From: JBDTCS01 sp039923455
GTDB taxonomy: Bacteria; Bacteroidota; Ignavibacteria; Palsa-1295
Direction of reading: 5' to 3'
Assembly (NCBI GenBank): GCA_039923455.1
Contig: JBDTCS010000343.1
Span: forward strand, 1 to 20,966
DNA: 20,966 nucleotides
Under the pieces are notes generated by a model, which was given only the letters and a program-made list of their open reading frames with translations, did not search any database and had not been told where the DNA came from. Shown here piece after piece: positions 7,484 through 15,496 of this stretch. Made by a program: the position numbers and the translations under genes. How positions within the stretch are numbered: position 1 is the stretch's first letter; the number at the start of each line of letters is the position of its first letter.

Positions 7484-8301
7484 TCACCGAAGATATGAAG
7501 GTTTCAGAGGTTCTGAAACTGTATCCAGAGACACTCGAAGTATTTCTGGAAGTCAGCCCTGCTTTTCAGAAACTCAAGAATCCCCTCTTGCGGAAAGTGC
7601 TTGCGCCTCGCGTGACTATTGCGCAAGCAGCGAAAATTGCCGACCTCGCGACTACTTCGCTGGTAACGGCGTTAAACATGGCATGTGGTTTAGTCAGTGG
7701 ACCTACGATTTCTCAACCTGCATCAGCTTCATCGGATTTGTCAACAGCTCCCTCTGAACGGCCGCCTATCCTTGAGAATCTTGCCTCAGAAATGGTTTTT
7801 GTCGACGTTCGCGACGACATTAATCAGAATAAGGATCCTTTCAAGAAAATCATGACGGCTGTAAAGCAACTTCATGAGGGACAAGTAATGCATTTGGTGA
7901 ATGTCTTTGAACCGGTGCCTCTCTATGATGTCCTCGCGCATCGCGGTTTGGCACATTGGTCGGAGCAGGTCGATGGTGATTGGCATATTTATTTTTATCC
8001 TGTCGGGCATGTAGGAGTCGTTGAAGAAATGGAGCCTACCTCGCCTCCGTTGACAGATCCTCACGGCGTAGCTGATAACATTATAGAACTGGATGTTTCG
8101 GGATTGGAACCTCCCGAACCGATGATGAAGATTCTAAGCGTACTTCCCACCCTACCCGAAGGGGCCACGCTTCGTGTGCACCATCATCGTGAGCCAAAAA
8201 TGCTCTACCCGCATTTGTCGGAGCGCGGCTTTGAATGGACAACGACACAACTCGCCGATGGTAGTTACCGGATTCTCATTCACATGAAGGGAGACGACTG
8301 A
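7480..8301 (+). CDS. DUF1858 plus two DUF2249 domains
   Basis: A 273-residue protein in three parts: a DUF1858 domain (about 1-70; MKVSEVLKLYPETLEVFLE), a low-complexity Ser/Pro linker (about 72-100), and two DUF2249 domains (about 105-178 and 200-270). The first keeps NVFEPVPLYDVLAHRG; the second keeps HHHREPKMLYPHLSERG, with four histidines that could bind metal. No membrane segment, so probably cytoplasmic. GGAG lies 8 nt before the ATG, which overlaps the cytochrome stop; the end overlaps the 12-TM gene by one base. DUF1858 domains commonly partner hemerythrin, DUF2249 and hybrid-cluster type proteins; function unproven. Confidence 0.82.
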   Translation: MITEDMKVSEVLKLYPETLEVFLEVSPAFQKLKNPLLRKVLAPRVTIAQAAKIADLATTSLVTALNMACGLVSGPTISQPASASSDLSTAPSERPPILENLASEMVFVDVRDDINQNKDPFKKIMTAVKQLHEGQVMHLVNVFEPVPLYDVLAHRGLAHWSEQVDGDWHIYFYPVGHVGVVEEMEPTSPPLTDPHGVADNIIELDVSGLEPPEPMMKILSVLPTLPEGATLRVHHHREPKMLYPHLSERGFEWTTTQLADGSYRILIHMKGDD

Positions 8302-9563
8302 TGGATCTGCTTGGGACAAAAATGGCGCCGCCGTTTCGTATGGTGTCCAAATATTTTGTCACGGCAACATTTGCCTATGCAGTCTTGTGTATTTGTCTTG
8401 CTCTCAGCTGGAATGACATTCATGGTCACTTTTTTCAGCCACATCTCCTCAGTCTTACACACATCGGTACGCTTGCGTGGATAACGATGGTAATTTTTGG
8501 AGCTATGTTCCAACTCGTACCGGTCGTCTTGGAAGTTCCGCTCTGGAGCGCAAGGCTTGGACAGTGGCAGTTTTGGATCTATCTCACCGGAGTGATTGGT
8601 CTCACCTCCGGAATGTGGATGTTCCAAGTCGGATTGTACCTCGATATTTCTGCTGCCCTCGTTGCCATTGGCGGATATCTCTTCTTGTGGAACATGCTGC
8701 GTACAATGCTCACTGTTGAGAAATGGGATTTGACGGGATATTTTCTGTTGGCGGGTCTTCTCTATTTTTTCATCACGATCACGTTGGGATTGACGCTTGC
8801 AGTTAATTTCGGTCATCCTTTTATCAGTAGATCACACATTGACTTTCTCAAGATACATGCGCACTTCGGATTAGTGGGCTGGGTTTCTATGATTATCATG
8901 GGGGTCGCGATGAAACTCTTGCCCATGTTTGCCATCTCGCATACCTATAGTCTTCGACCGATGTGGTTTGCATTCTGGTGCGTCAACCTCGGCTTGCTTG
9001 GAACCATGGTCGAGGAGACGCTCGGAGGGCCTAACCTATTACTCATGATCTATGCAGGAGCGATCGGTGTTGGGCTACTATCGTACGTCATTCAGATCAT
9101 CCTTGTACTGCGCGTGCGTCTACGCAAAGCGCTGGATGTTGCGATGAAACATGCCATTGTGTCCTTTACATTTTTGAGTGTTGCCGTTGTACTTGGCTAT
9201 ACACTTGTTTCTATTCCGTCCGAGAGTCCGTTGTACTCGCAACTTTCGCTAACTTACGGATTCATTGTACTTTTTGGTTTTATATCGTCACTGATCATCG
9301 GTGAATTGTATAAGATCATGCCATTCCTTATTTGGCTTAATAAATACTCTCCGCGTGCGGGGATCGCGGTTGTTCCGACAATGAAAGAGATGGTCAACGA
9401 GCGACTTGCAAAAGCAGAGTTCCTACTTACGACCGCGGGAGTCGTGATCGGCGCTATCGGACTAACCACCGAGCGTCAGATTGTGTTTGGTGTTGGAGCC
9501 GCGCTCCTTGCGACTGCTTCTGTATTGTTTGGATTTACAATTTTAGGGATCTATAGACGATGA
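8301..9563 (+). CDS. 12-TM haem-copper oxidase subunit I-like / NnrS-like protein
   Basis: A 420-residue integral membrane protein with about 12 predicted segments. Segment 2 carries LTHIGTLAWITMVIFG (His54) and segment 6 carries HAHFGLVGWVSMIIMG (His186, His188). The HxHxxxxGW pattern resembles the haem-ligand helix of cbb3-type oxidase subunit I (CcoN) and related NnrS proteins. A further histidine (284) lies in KHAIVSF. I do not see the His-His pair or the third ligand expected for a CuB/FeB site, so it may bind haem without being an oxidase or NO reductase of the known types. The upstream membrane cytochrome c and this protein recall NorC/NorB pairing. Shine-Dalgarno GGGAG is 7 nt upstream; the end overlaps the DUF59 gene by 4 bp. 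Annotation pipelines would probably call it cytochrome oxidase subunit I. Confidence 0.75.
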   Translation: MDLLGTKMAPPFRMVSKYFVTATFAYAVLCICLALSWNDIHGHFFQPHLLSLTHIGTLAWITMVIFGAMFQLVPVVLEVPLWSARLGQWQFWIYLTGVIGLTSGMWMFQVGLYLDISAALVAIGGYLFLWNMLRTMLTVEKWDLTGYFLLAGLLYFFITITLGLTLAVNFGHPFISRSHIDFLKIHAHFGLVGWVSMIIMGVAMKLLPMFAISHTYSLRPMWFAFWCVNLGLLGTMVEETLGGPNLLLMIYAGAIGVGLLSYVIQIILVLRVRLRKALDVAMKHAIVSFTFLSVAVVLGYTLVSIPSESPLYSQLSLTYGFIVLFGFISSLIIGELYKIMPFLIWLNKYSPRAGIAVVPTMKEMVNERLAKAEFLLTTAGVVIGAIGLTTERQIVFGVGAALLATASVLFGFTILGIYRR

Positions 9564-9967
9564 ATATATTCAAGCTTTCCGAAGGAGATATGAATCCGGA
9601 GTTCGCTGCGAAGCCCGTCAACCAAGACGATTTGAACTTGACAGGATCCATCGAGGAGGATCAGCTCAGTCAAGAGCGTGGACTCGTTCTCGAAACACTG
9701 CGTAGCATTTTGGATCCGGAATTGGGCATTAATGTCATAGATCTTGGATTAGTGTATGAACTCCGGGTTGAACCAAATGAGATCTATGTCAAAATGACAA
9801 TGACGACTCCCGGGTGCCCGATGCACGGCAGCATTATTGAAGCAGTCGAGCGTGCATTAAAAATGTTTTTTCCACTCAAAACATCGAGTGTTGATCTGGT
9901 CTGGGAGCCACAATGGACGCCAGAGCGACTCTCGCCAGGAGCCAAGGAACAACTCGGGTTTCGTTGA
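9560..9967 (+). CDS. DUF59 / MIP18-family metal-sulfur cluster protein
   Basis: A 135-residue protein with a DUF59 domain (about 40-120): ILDPELGINVIDLGLVYEL, then VKMTMTTPGCPMHGSI with the family cysteine, and WEPQWTPERLSPGAKEQLGF at the end. Relatives (SufT, PaaD, MIP18) help assemble or repair iron-sulfur clusters. It starts inside the stop of the 12-TM gene (ATGA overlap), so it is co-translated with that gene. A second ATG at 9590 follows an AAGGAG too closely to be a better start. It may mature a metal site in this cluster or repair NO-damaged clusters; that is inference. Confidence 0.86.
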   Translation: MNIFKLSEGDMNPEFAAKPVNQDDLNLTGSIEEDQLSQERGLVLETLRSILDPELGINVIDLGLVYELRVEPNEIYVKMTMTTPGCPMHGSIIEAVERALKMFFPLKTSSVDLVWEPQWTPERLSPGAKEQLGFR

Positions 9968-10003
9968 AGCACAGACAATCTTCAAAATCGAATTTCTACC
10001 CTT

Positions 10004-10522
10004 ATGAACAATTCCGCGGCACCGGTGAGCATTCAAGACTTCCTTGAACGAGACCACAATCGGCTTGATACATTGCTTGCCCAAGCGCTTAGCGATGACG
10101 GCACAATCGATCAAAGTAGCTTCGACGAATTCCGTAAGGGACTTCTCAAGCACATTGGTATAGAAGAGAAACTTATCTTCCTCTTTGTAGCGAAGCTCGG
10201 TAGTCCCGAACAACGAGAGATAGCAGCGACACTCCGAATTCAACACGGTGCGATAGCATCGCTTCTCGTTCTCGATCCTTCTCAGCAGTCCATTCGGGCA
10301 CTGCGTGTGCTCCTGGCGGTTCATAATCCTATTGAAGAGGGTGATGGAGGTTTCTATGCTGCTTGCGAGCTACTCGCCTCTGATCAAGCGCCTCTTTTGC
10401 TCGAACAGATGGAGTCGATTCCGGAGGTGCCCGTTGCAATTCGCGCACAAACCACGCAGATCGTCGAGTCTGCAAAGCGCTCGCTGGTGCGTGCAGGTTT
10501 TCTGGCATCATTACTGGAGTGA
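10004..10522 (+). CDS. Hemerythrin-domain protein
   Basis: A 172-residue four-helix protein. Hemerythrin-type di-iron ligands are visible: ERDHNRLD (His18), HIGIEE (His50, Glu54), RIQHGAI (His81) and HNPIEEGDGGF (His107 with Glu111/112). The domain spans about 10-130. It lies 36 bp after the DUF59 gene and closes the Crp/Fnr-headed cluster. Bacterial hemerythrins bind O2 or NO; DNR/NnrR regulons often contain one. About 40 C-terminal residues form an additional helix region of unknown role. Family assignment is firm. Confidence 0.84.
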   Translation: MNNSAAPVSIQDFLERDHNRLDTLLAQALSDDGTIDQSSFDEFRKGLLKHIGIEEKLIFLFVAKLGSPEQREIAATLRIQHGAIASLLVLDPSQQSIRALRVLLAVHNPIEEGDGGFYAACELLASDQAPLLLEQMESIPEVPVAIRAQTTQIVESAKRSLVRAGFLASLLE

Positions 10523-10640
10523 ATAGTGGTGAGGAGGCTTGGATGACACAGCACCATTACCTCACGTCGTGTACTCGATCCTTCTGCATCTCACTTCTTG
10601 GAAAGGGTAAGAACGGAGTATACACAACGCTACGTACAAT

Positions 10641-11153
10641 ATGATTCACTATCACTATAACAATTCCGAGTTGCTCTTCATCGGGATTAATCCTCACCCC
10701 GGATCCTTCGATCGCGGCGTTCCCTTCTCAAACAACAAACTATTTTGGTATCTACTAATGCGGGCAGGCCTGATTGAGGAAACAATGGACGATCTTAGAG
10801 ATGACCAAGCGTTGAAGAGAATCTATTCGGATAAATTCAATACGGTCTATAAATTGGGCTTGATCAATGTTATTGAGAGACCCACTCGCGATATCACGCT
10901 GCTAAAAAAAGGAGAGGAAGCGCGGGGTAGAATGCAAATTCAGAAAATTATTAAAGCCCAAAAACCAAAAGTGGTTTGTTTCATTGGTAAGGTATCATAC
11001 GAAAAATATATGGGCTCGAAGGATTTCACCTTCGGATGGCAAAATGACCTCTTCCATTCCAAGGCTTTCGTGATGCACTTTCCACTTCGTGGAAAAGCGG
11101 AGGTGAGAATTGATGAATTAAGAGAAGTAGCACAAATGACTGCACGTTCCTAA
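10641..11153 (+). CDS. Uracil-DNA glycosylase superfamily protein (Mug/TDG-like)
   Basis: A 170-residue protein of the uracil-DNA glycosylase fold. The active-site signature LLFIGINPHPGSFDRGVPFS (about 11-30) carries the GINP motif of the Mug/TDG family, followed by NNKLFWYLLMRAGLI. A central strand VVCFIGK (about 111-117) and a C-terminal MHFPLRGKAEVR replace the usual PNPSG-type DNA-intercalating loop, so the mismatch/damage specificity may differ. The enzyme would excise uracil or related bases from DNA. It sits alone, 118 bp after the hemerythrin gene, with no strong Shine-Dalgarno. Confidence 0.76.
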   Translation: MIHYHYNNSELLFIGINPHPGSFDRGVPFSNNKLFWYLLMRAGLIEETMDDLRDDQALKRIYSDKFNTVYKLGLINVIERPTRDITLLKKGEEARGRMQIQKIIKAQKPKVVCFIGKVSYEKYMGSKDFTFGWQNDLFHSKAFVMHFPLRGKAEVRIDELREVAQMTARS

Positions 11154-11318
11154 CCATTCGCTCTTCAAAAGAACGCTTCGATGCACCTCCAAGTTGATAT
11201 AGCGTGAGGGACATTTGCCATGCCATTTGATGTAATTGTCTATCTCGCTTAGATTAAAAGTAATCGCATCCGACATACGCACGTTCACACCACTACTGAA
11301 TGTGAGCTCAAACATATC

Positions 11319-12143
11319 ATGACAGAAAAGAAAAAGGTACCTCAGGAGCTCTTGTATACCATCGGACATTCCACACATCCGATCGACGAATTTGTAAACC
11401 TGCTTAAGATATATGGCATCAAACAATTAATCGATGTTCGGACTATCGCCAGGTCGCGGCATAATCCTCAGTTCAATGAAAAGAGATTGGCCACTCGATT
11501 GAAAAAATCGAAGATTCAATATTCGCATGATCGAGAGCTCGGAGGCTTGCGCCACGCAACAAAGGACTCCATAAATATGGGGTGGCGAAACGCGTCCTTC
11601 CGCGGCTATGCAGACTACATGCAAACAGACGAATTTGCCAGTGCGTTAAAAGATCTGATGGCAAAGGCAATAAAGAAGCCAAGCGTCATCATGTGCGCCG
11701 AAGCGCTCCCTTGGCGCTGTCATCGCTCTATGATTGCCGATGCGATGGTCAAGCAAAAATGGGAGGTGCGGCATATTATGTCGAAGACTTCAGCGTATGA
11801 GCATAAGCTAACCCCGTTTGCAAAAATGAGGAAGGGAAAACTTGCCTATCCGGCGATTAAGTTAATTGCAGAACCTGATAAACCTATGACCCACACCTTG
11901 ACATTAGGAAGCTGTGTTAAAATACCGGATGGACGCATCGGGCGGGTTCGGAGCAAATCCAAAGGTGTATTTGAAATACGCGTTCGTAGGAAAACATCGA
12001 ACAGCCACCAGTTCCTATCTTTCTCTGCCAAAGACATCCACGTTGTGCCCTGTCCGAAGGGTTGGATGAGTCCGGAGGGATACAATAGTTACCTTCGGAA
12101 AACATTAGCGAAAATGCGCCAGCGCGAGAAGGCAAACAAATAG
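11319..12143 (+). CDS. DUF488 protein with C-terminal SH3/KOW-like extension
   Basis: A 274-residue protein. Residues about 9-160 form a DUF488 domain: YTIGHSTHPIDEFVNLLK, IDVRTIARSRHNPQF and the conserved CAEALPWRCHRSMIADAM, whose cysteine-histidine-arginine pattern marks the family. Residues about 190-250 form a second small beta-rich unit (LGSCVKIPDGRIGRVRSK...), resembling an SH3/KOW-type barrel, and the end is a basic helix. DUF488 proteins are of unknown activity; some cluster with DNA repair genes, and here a DNA glycosylase lies upstream (165 bp gap). Another DUF488 protein of a different subtype is at 13842-14186. Confidence 0.8.
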   Translation: MTEKKKVPQELLYTIGHSTHPIDEFVNLLKIYGIKQLIDVRTIARSRHNPQFNEKRLATRLKKSKIQYSHDRELGGLRHATKDSINMGWRNASFRGYADYMQTDEFASALKDLMAKAIKKPSVIMCAEALPWRCHRSMIADAMVKQKWEVRHIMSKTSAYEHKLTPFAKMRKGKLAYPAIKLIAEPDKPMTHTLTLGSCVKIPDGRIGRVRSKSKGVFEIRVRRKTSNSHQFLSFSAKDIHVVPCPKGWMSPEGYNSYLRKTLAKMRQREKANK

Positions 12144-12208
12144 CTATCGTATGATGATACAAGTCGCACACAAAGAGCGCCCGTCATCGAATCCACCAGT
12201 CGCTCTCC

Positions 12209-12245
12209 CTGAATACGTATTCAGCATTGCCTGAAATAAATTTCA
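12209..12245. repeat. Two palindromes between convergent genes
   Basis: CTGAATACGTATTCAG (12209-12224) is a perfect 16-bp palindrome. Eight bases later, TGAAATAAATTTCA (12232-12245) has perfect 6-bp arms around AA. They lie in the 117-bp gap between the DUF488 gene and nuoF, which converge. The place suits a bidirectional transcript end, but neither has a GC-rich stem with a T-tract. Confidence 0.45.
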
Positions 12246-12260
12246 AACATACATTCTACC

Positions 12261-13595
12261 TCACGGTTCTGTTCTACCTTCAGAATATGAGAATTGATGC
12301 GTCGCTTCGTCAAAGTCTTCGAGCTTCGGCAACGGTGCCTCACGATGATTCTCACATCCATGCTGAAGGTGCGCTGCGAATTCCGCGGTAAAGCTTTTTA
12401 GGATACTCAATTGAAGTTGTTGATGCTCGACAGGAAGGAAACAACGATTGCCTTGTGGAGCCATGACCGCTCCTGCTATAATTTGGTCAACAGTATCATC
12501 TTTACCTTCGCCGTCGATAAGCATTTTCAAATGGATTGTCGAACGATCCGTCCCTTGTTTGCACGCACTGCATTGGTTACAGGATTCAAGCCAAAGGAAT
12601 CGAGAAAACGTGTGAGCCACTTTGACCATGCAGGTCGTGTTATCATAGACGATAAATCCACCGGAGCCAAGACCTGAACCAATCGCTTTCATGGAATCGA
12701 AATCGAGTGGTGTATCCAATTGCTCCGGTAGAATCACGGCATTCGATACTCCGGAAAAAACAGCCTTGATCGTTCGGCCTGCTAATGGGCCGCCGCCGTG
12801 TTTCATGAGTAGCTCGCGGAGCGTCGTTCCCAGCGGTAGTTCGTACACTCCCGGTTTCTGTACATCTCCGGAAACGGTAAAGACCATTGTGCCCGGAGAA
12901 TTTTCGGTACCGGCTGTTCTGAACTCATCAGCACCATGCAGAACAATTCGTGGAATATTTGACAATGTCTCCGCATTATTCATGACTGCGGGATTGAGCT
13001 GCAGAGGATTGGTGACGAAAAGACCTTTAACATACGGAGGATACTCCGCTTCACGCGGCATCGCAAGCCCGCCTTCGATCACTTCCAGCAACGCTTTCTC
13101 CTCACCCAGCAAATAATCCTCGGGACCACGAACGATCGTGATCGGGATTGAGCCAAGCATTTGCGCTCCACTCATTTCCTGAAGTGCACGACTAAGCGCG
13201 GAATATTCTTTTTCAAAGCTACGCTTCATTCCGATGTACGCACCGCGCGCTCCGATGGCATGAGCACCTATCGCGATGCCTTCCAAAAGCTGATAGGGAT
13301 TTCTCCGCATCAACATCCGATCTTTAAATGTTCCTGGTTCGCCTTCTGCTGCGTTGCAAACAAAGTATTTTACTGGACATGGATCATCTGTAACAGTCTT
13401 CCACTTCTTCCCTGTTGGAAACCCTGCACCACCTCTTCCGCGCAATCCCGAATTTACCACAGCGGTGATCAATTCTTCCTGTGTCATCCCAAGTGCCTTG
13501 TTCAAAGCGCTTCCTCCACCAGATGCGATGTATTCATCCAGACTGGCTATTGGTTTCAACGGTAAGAGTCCGAGCATTATACTATTCATTTTCAT
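12261..13595 (-). CDS. nuoF: Orphan NADH dehydrogenase flavoprotein (NuoF family)
   Basis: A 444-residue protein of normal NuoF length. It has the glycine-rich FMN/NADH region SGLRGRGGAGFPTGKKW (49-65), the NAAEGEPGTFKDR loop (81-93), an SLBB segment (about 240-290) and the 4Fe-4S site ESCNQCSACKQG (Cys339, 342, 345) with Cys385 in GNRCFLP. All four cluster cysteines are kept, so NADH oxidation via FMN is plausible. NuoE, NuoG and the rest of complex I are absent on both sides, so this is a stand-alone paralogue or part of another NADH-linked enzyme. The gene reads opposite to the DUF488 gene. The symbol denotes family, not proven membership of complex I. Confidence 0.86.
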   Translation of the reverse strand: MKMNSIMLGLLPLKPIASLDEYIASGGGSALNKALGMTQEELITAVVNSGLRGRGGAGFPTGKKWKTVTDDPCPVKYFVCNAAEGEPGTFKDRMLMRRNPYQLLEGIAIGAHAIGARGAYIGMKRSFEKEYSALSRALQEMSGAQMLGSIPITIVRGPEDYLLGEEKALLEVIEGGLAMPREAEYPPYVKGLFVTNPLQLNPAVMNNAETLSNIPRIVLHGADEFRTAGTENSPGTMVFTVSGDVQKPGVYELPLGTTLRELLMKHGGGPLAGRTIKAVFSGVSNAVILPEQLDTPLDFDSMKAIGSGLGSGGFIVYDNTTCMVKVAHTFSRFLWLESCNQCSACKQGTDRSTIHLKMLIDGEGKDDTVDQIIAGAVMAPQGNRCFLPVEHQQLQLSILKSFTAEFAAHLQHGCENHREAPLPKLEDFDEATHQFSYSEGRTEP

Positions 13596-13797
13596 TCGGT
13601 AATTTGCGGTCCACTTTTGTGCAATCTATAGTCTGTACGAAGCGCTATGTGATAAGATTCATGCTACGAGTTTGCCGCACCAATCTAGTGTTTGATGGTA
13701 GCGGCTCGCATGGAGTCTCAGCATGTTTTACTTGAGCTAGACGGCATTCTCGCACGCTCCTCTTCGGCTCTGCTTTCGCTTGACCCCGTCGAGGCCC

Positions 13798-13827
13798 TTA
13801 ACTGAAGTACTTTAGCTGAAGTAGTTT
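13798..13827. repeat. 14-bp tandem duplication
   Basis: Two imperfect copies with a 14-bp period, cores ACTGAAGTAC (13801) and GCTGAAGTAG (13815), lie just beyond the 3' end of the YeaO-type DUF488 gene, in the 246-bp stretch before nuoF. I see no gene in that stretch. Confidence 0.45.
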
Positions 13828-13841
13828 AATTGTATGCAAAT

Positions 13842-14186
13842 TTATTTGCCGAGCAATTCCATAAGCACAATCGCCTCATTATGTACCTCGTCCTTGGCTC
13901 CATAAAGTAGGGAGACCGTTGGATATTTTGCCTTTGCTTCTTTTAGTATCAAGACCACTTCTTCATTCTGTTTCAGTTCGGCAAGATATTTTTTCTTAAA
14001 AGTCACCCACTTTTTAGGCTCGTGCCCAAACCATTTTCGTAGTTCAGTGCTCGGCGCAATCTCCTTGAGCCACAGATCCAAATGCGCTCTTTCTTTTGAT
14101 ATGCCTCTCGGCCACAACCGATCTACCAGGACGCGGTATCCATCCTTTTTATCGTAGGGTTCGTAAATACGCTTTAGATGTAGCAT
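13842..14186 (-). CDS. DUF488 protein, YeaO subtype
   Basis: A 114-residue protein with the short YeaO-type DUF488 layout: LKRIYEPYDKKDGYRVLVDR followed by LWPRGISKERAHLDLWLKE, then WFGHEPKKW and a C-terminal strand SLLYGAKDEVHNEA. The LWPRG motif is diagnostic. It lacks the CxE...CHR motif of the longer DUF488 protein at 11319-12143. Stand-alone gene, with 134 bp before the cupin gene upstream of it and 246 bp after it. Function unknown; family members are small soluble proteins often near regulators. Confidence 0.84.
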   Translation of the reverse strand: MLHLKRIYEPYDKKDGYRVLVDRLWPRGISKERAHLDLWLKEIAPSTELRKWFGHEPKKWVTFKKKYLAELKQNEEVVLILKEAKAKYPTVSLLYGAKDEVHNEAIVLMELLGK

Positions 14187-14320
14187 GGTGGTCGACTTCC
14201 GAAATTCTCACTCAACAAGTACTTGCCTGCGCTGGGCACGACAAATCTCGCCAACTCTGAAGTTTCACGATAGTCGTGTTCACTATCACGCACTTTATTT
14301 CAACCGCTCTCAAGCTGAGG

Positions 14321-14662
14321 TCAAATCATTATCAGCATCATTTTGAACGAACTTATCGACTTTAACGCGTGAGGATTATTTGCTGGGATGAGGATGATTT
14401 CTCCGGCACTCACTTCATACTTCTCGCCTGCTATTGTGACTTCGGTTTTACCTTCCATCACGTATACCAACGCATCGTAGGGAGAAGTATGCTCACTTAA
14501 TCCCTCTCCTTCAGAAAACGCGAAGAGCGTAACTTTGCCTGTAGGTTTTTTTAGGATTTCTCTGCTTACGATTGTGCCATCCTGGTAATCTATTAGCGTA
14601 TCGAGCTTCGTTGCTTGGGAAGCAACCAAGCCCTTTCTCCCCGCTTTTATATCTGATTCCAT
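14321..14662 (-). CDS. Cupin-domain protein
   Basis: A 113-residue single cupin. Core elements are EHTSPYDALVYVMEGKTEVT (about 57-76), where histidine and aspartate/glutamate would bind metal, and ILIPANNPHALKS, with the distal histidine. Common annotation is a cupin of unknown substrate. It differs clearly from the cupin at 6330-6650. It shares strand with sdhB upstream, but the 112-bp gap holds TATAAT on the minus strand, so it may have its own promoter. Confidence 0.82.
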   Translation of the reverse strand: MESDIKAGRKGLVASQATKLDTLIDYQDGTIVSREILKKPTGKVTLFAFSEGEGLSEHTSPYDALVYVMEGKTEVTIAGEKYEVSAGEIILIPANNPHALKSISSFKMMLIMI

Positions 14663-14774
14663 TTTAGTTTACTTTTAATTTTGATATTTGATTTGTAGCC
14701 GCAGAACATCACCAGATCCGGAATGGCTATATTAATATGACTCTCATTATAACAACTGCCTTGTATACTTCGTT

Positions 14775-15482
14775 TTATAGATTGCTCGACACGAGCCGCT
14801 TTTTTAGTTGAGAGATGTGCCACGTGACATTGATATCTTTGGGGCAGCACTCCACACAATTGAAAATTGTATGGCAACGCCAAATGCCATCGGGCGAATC
14901 CACCGCATCAAGATGTTGTTCCGCAGCGACGTCGCGTGAATCAAATACGAATCGGTATGCTTGTACAAACGCCGCTGGACCTAAGTAATTTTCGTTCGAC
15001 CAGAGTGAGGGGCAGGAAGCAGTGCAGCAGCCACAGAGGATACACTTCGTCGCTTCCATTATCAGTTCCGCGTCGTCTGGTGATTGATAGCGTTCCAGCG
15101 TAGGCGGAAGTTCATCCGTGATAACATACGGTTTCAGCATTTCGTACTTACGAAAGAAAGCAGACATGTCCACTGCCAGGTCCTTGAGGATTGGGAGATA
15201 CGGGAGTGGTTCAATTACAATCGGCTTTTCCGTATCGACATCTTTTAAGAGCACCTGGCACGCAAGACTATTCTTGCCGTTAATTAGCATAGCGTCCGAA
15301 CCACACATGCCGTGCCCACATGCACGACGAAAGGTTAGTGAACCATCTAACTTCCATTTAATATCGTGCAATGCATCGAGGATCCGATAGGTAGGATCGA
15401 GATCTTCTAAAACATATTCTTTATAAGAAGGCTTTGCGTCTCTCTCCGGATCGAAGCGCAGTATTTTGAAAGTAGCATTCAT
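14775..15482 (-). CDS. sdhB: Orphan succinate dehydrogenase/fumarate reductase iron-sulfur subunit
   Basis: A 235-residue SdhB/FrdB-type protein with all three clusters. 2Fe-2S: CGHGMCGSD (Cys55, Cys60, Asp63 as third ligand, as in E. coli SdhB) and Cys75. 4Fe-4S: CILCGCCTASCP (Cys147, 150, 153) and Cys213. 3Fe-4S: Cys157, Cys203 and Cys209. Length and ligands are normal, so it should be functional. The flavoprotein (SdhA) and membrane anchor are absent here. It may serve an SdhA encoded elsewhere, or pass electrons to a different partner such as the orphan NuoF or the cytochrome b/molybdopterin protein nearby; that is speculation. A TATATTCG promoter-like element lies at 15504-15497 on its strand. 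Confidence 0.87.
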   Translation of the reverse strand: MNATFKILRFDPERDAKPSYKEYVLEDLDPTYRILDALHDIKWKLDGSLTFRRACGHGMCGSDAMLINGKNSLACQVLLKDVDTEKPIVIEPLPYLPILKDLAVDMSAFFRKYEMLKPYVITDELPPTLERYQSPDDAELIMEATKCILCGCCTASCPSLWSNENYLGPAAFVQAYRFVFDSRDVAAEQHLDAVDSPDGIWRCHTIFNCVECCPKDINVTWHISQLKKRLVSSNL

Positions 15483-15496
15483 AGTATTAGCTCTAT

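Noticed and set aside
8301..9563. Calling the 12-TM protein a true NorB or CcoN
   Set aside because: The binuclear-centre histidine set is not visible; only the general haem-helix pattern is shared.
10529..10565. GTGAGG...CCTCAC stem after the hemerythrin gene as a terminator
   Set aside because: Loop of about 25 nt, 6-bp stem and no T-tract; too weak to call.
11118..11426. 102-codon minus-strand open frame across the gap between the glycosylase and DUF488 genes
   Set aside because: It overlaps both real genes and resembles nothing I know. Only about half of it is in the gap, so a gene remnant cannot be excluded but is not supported.
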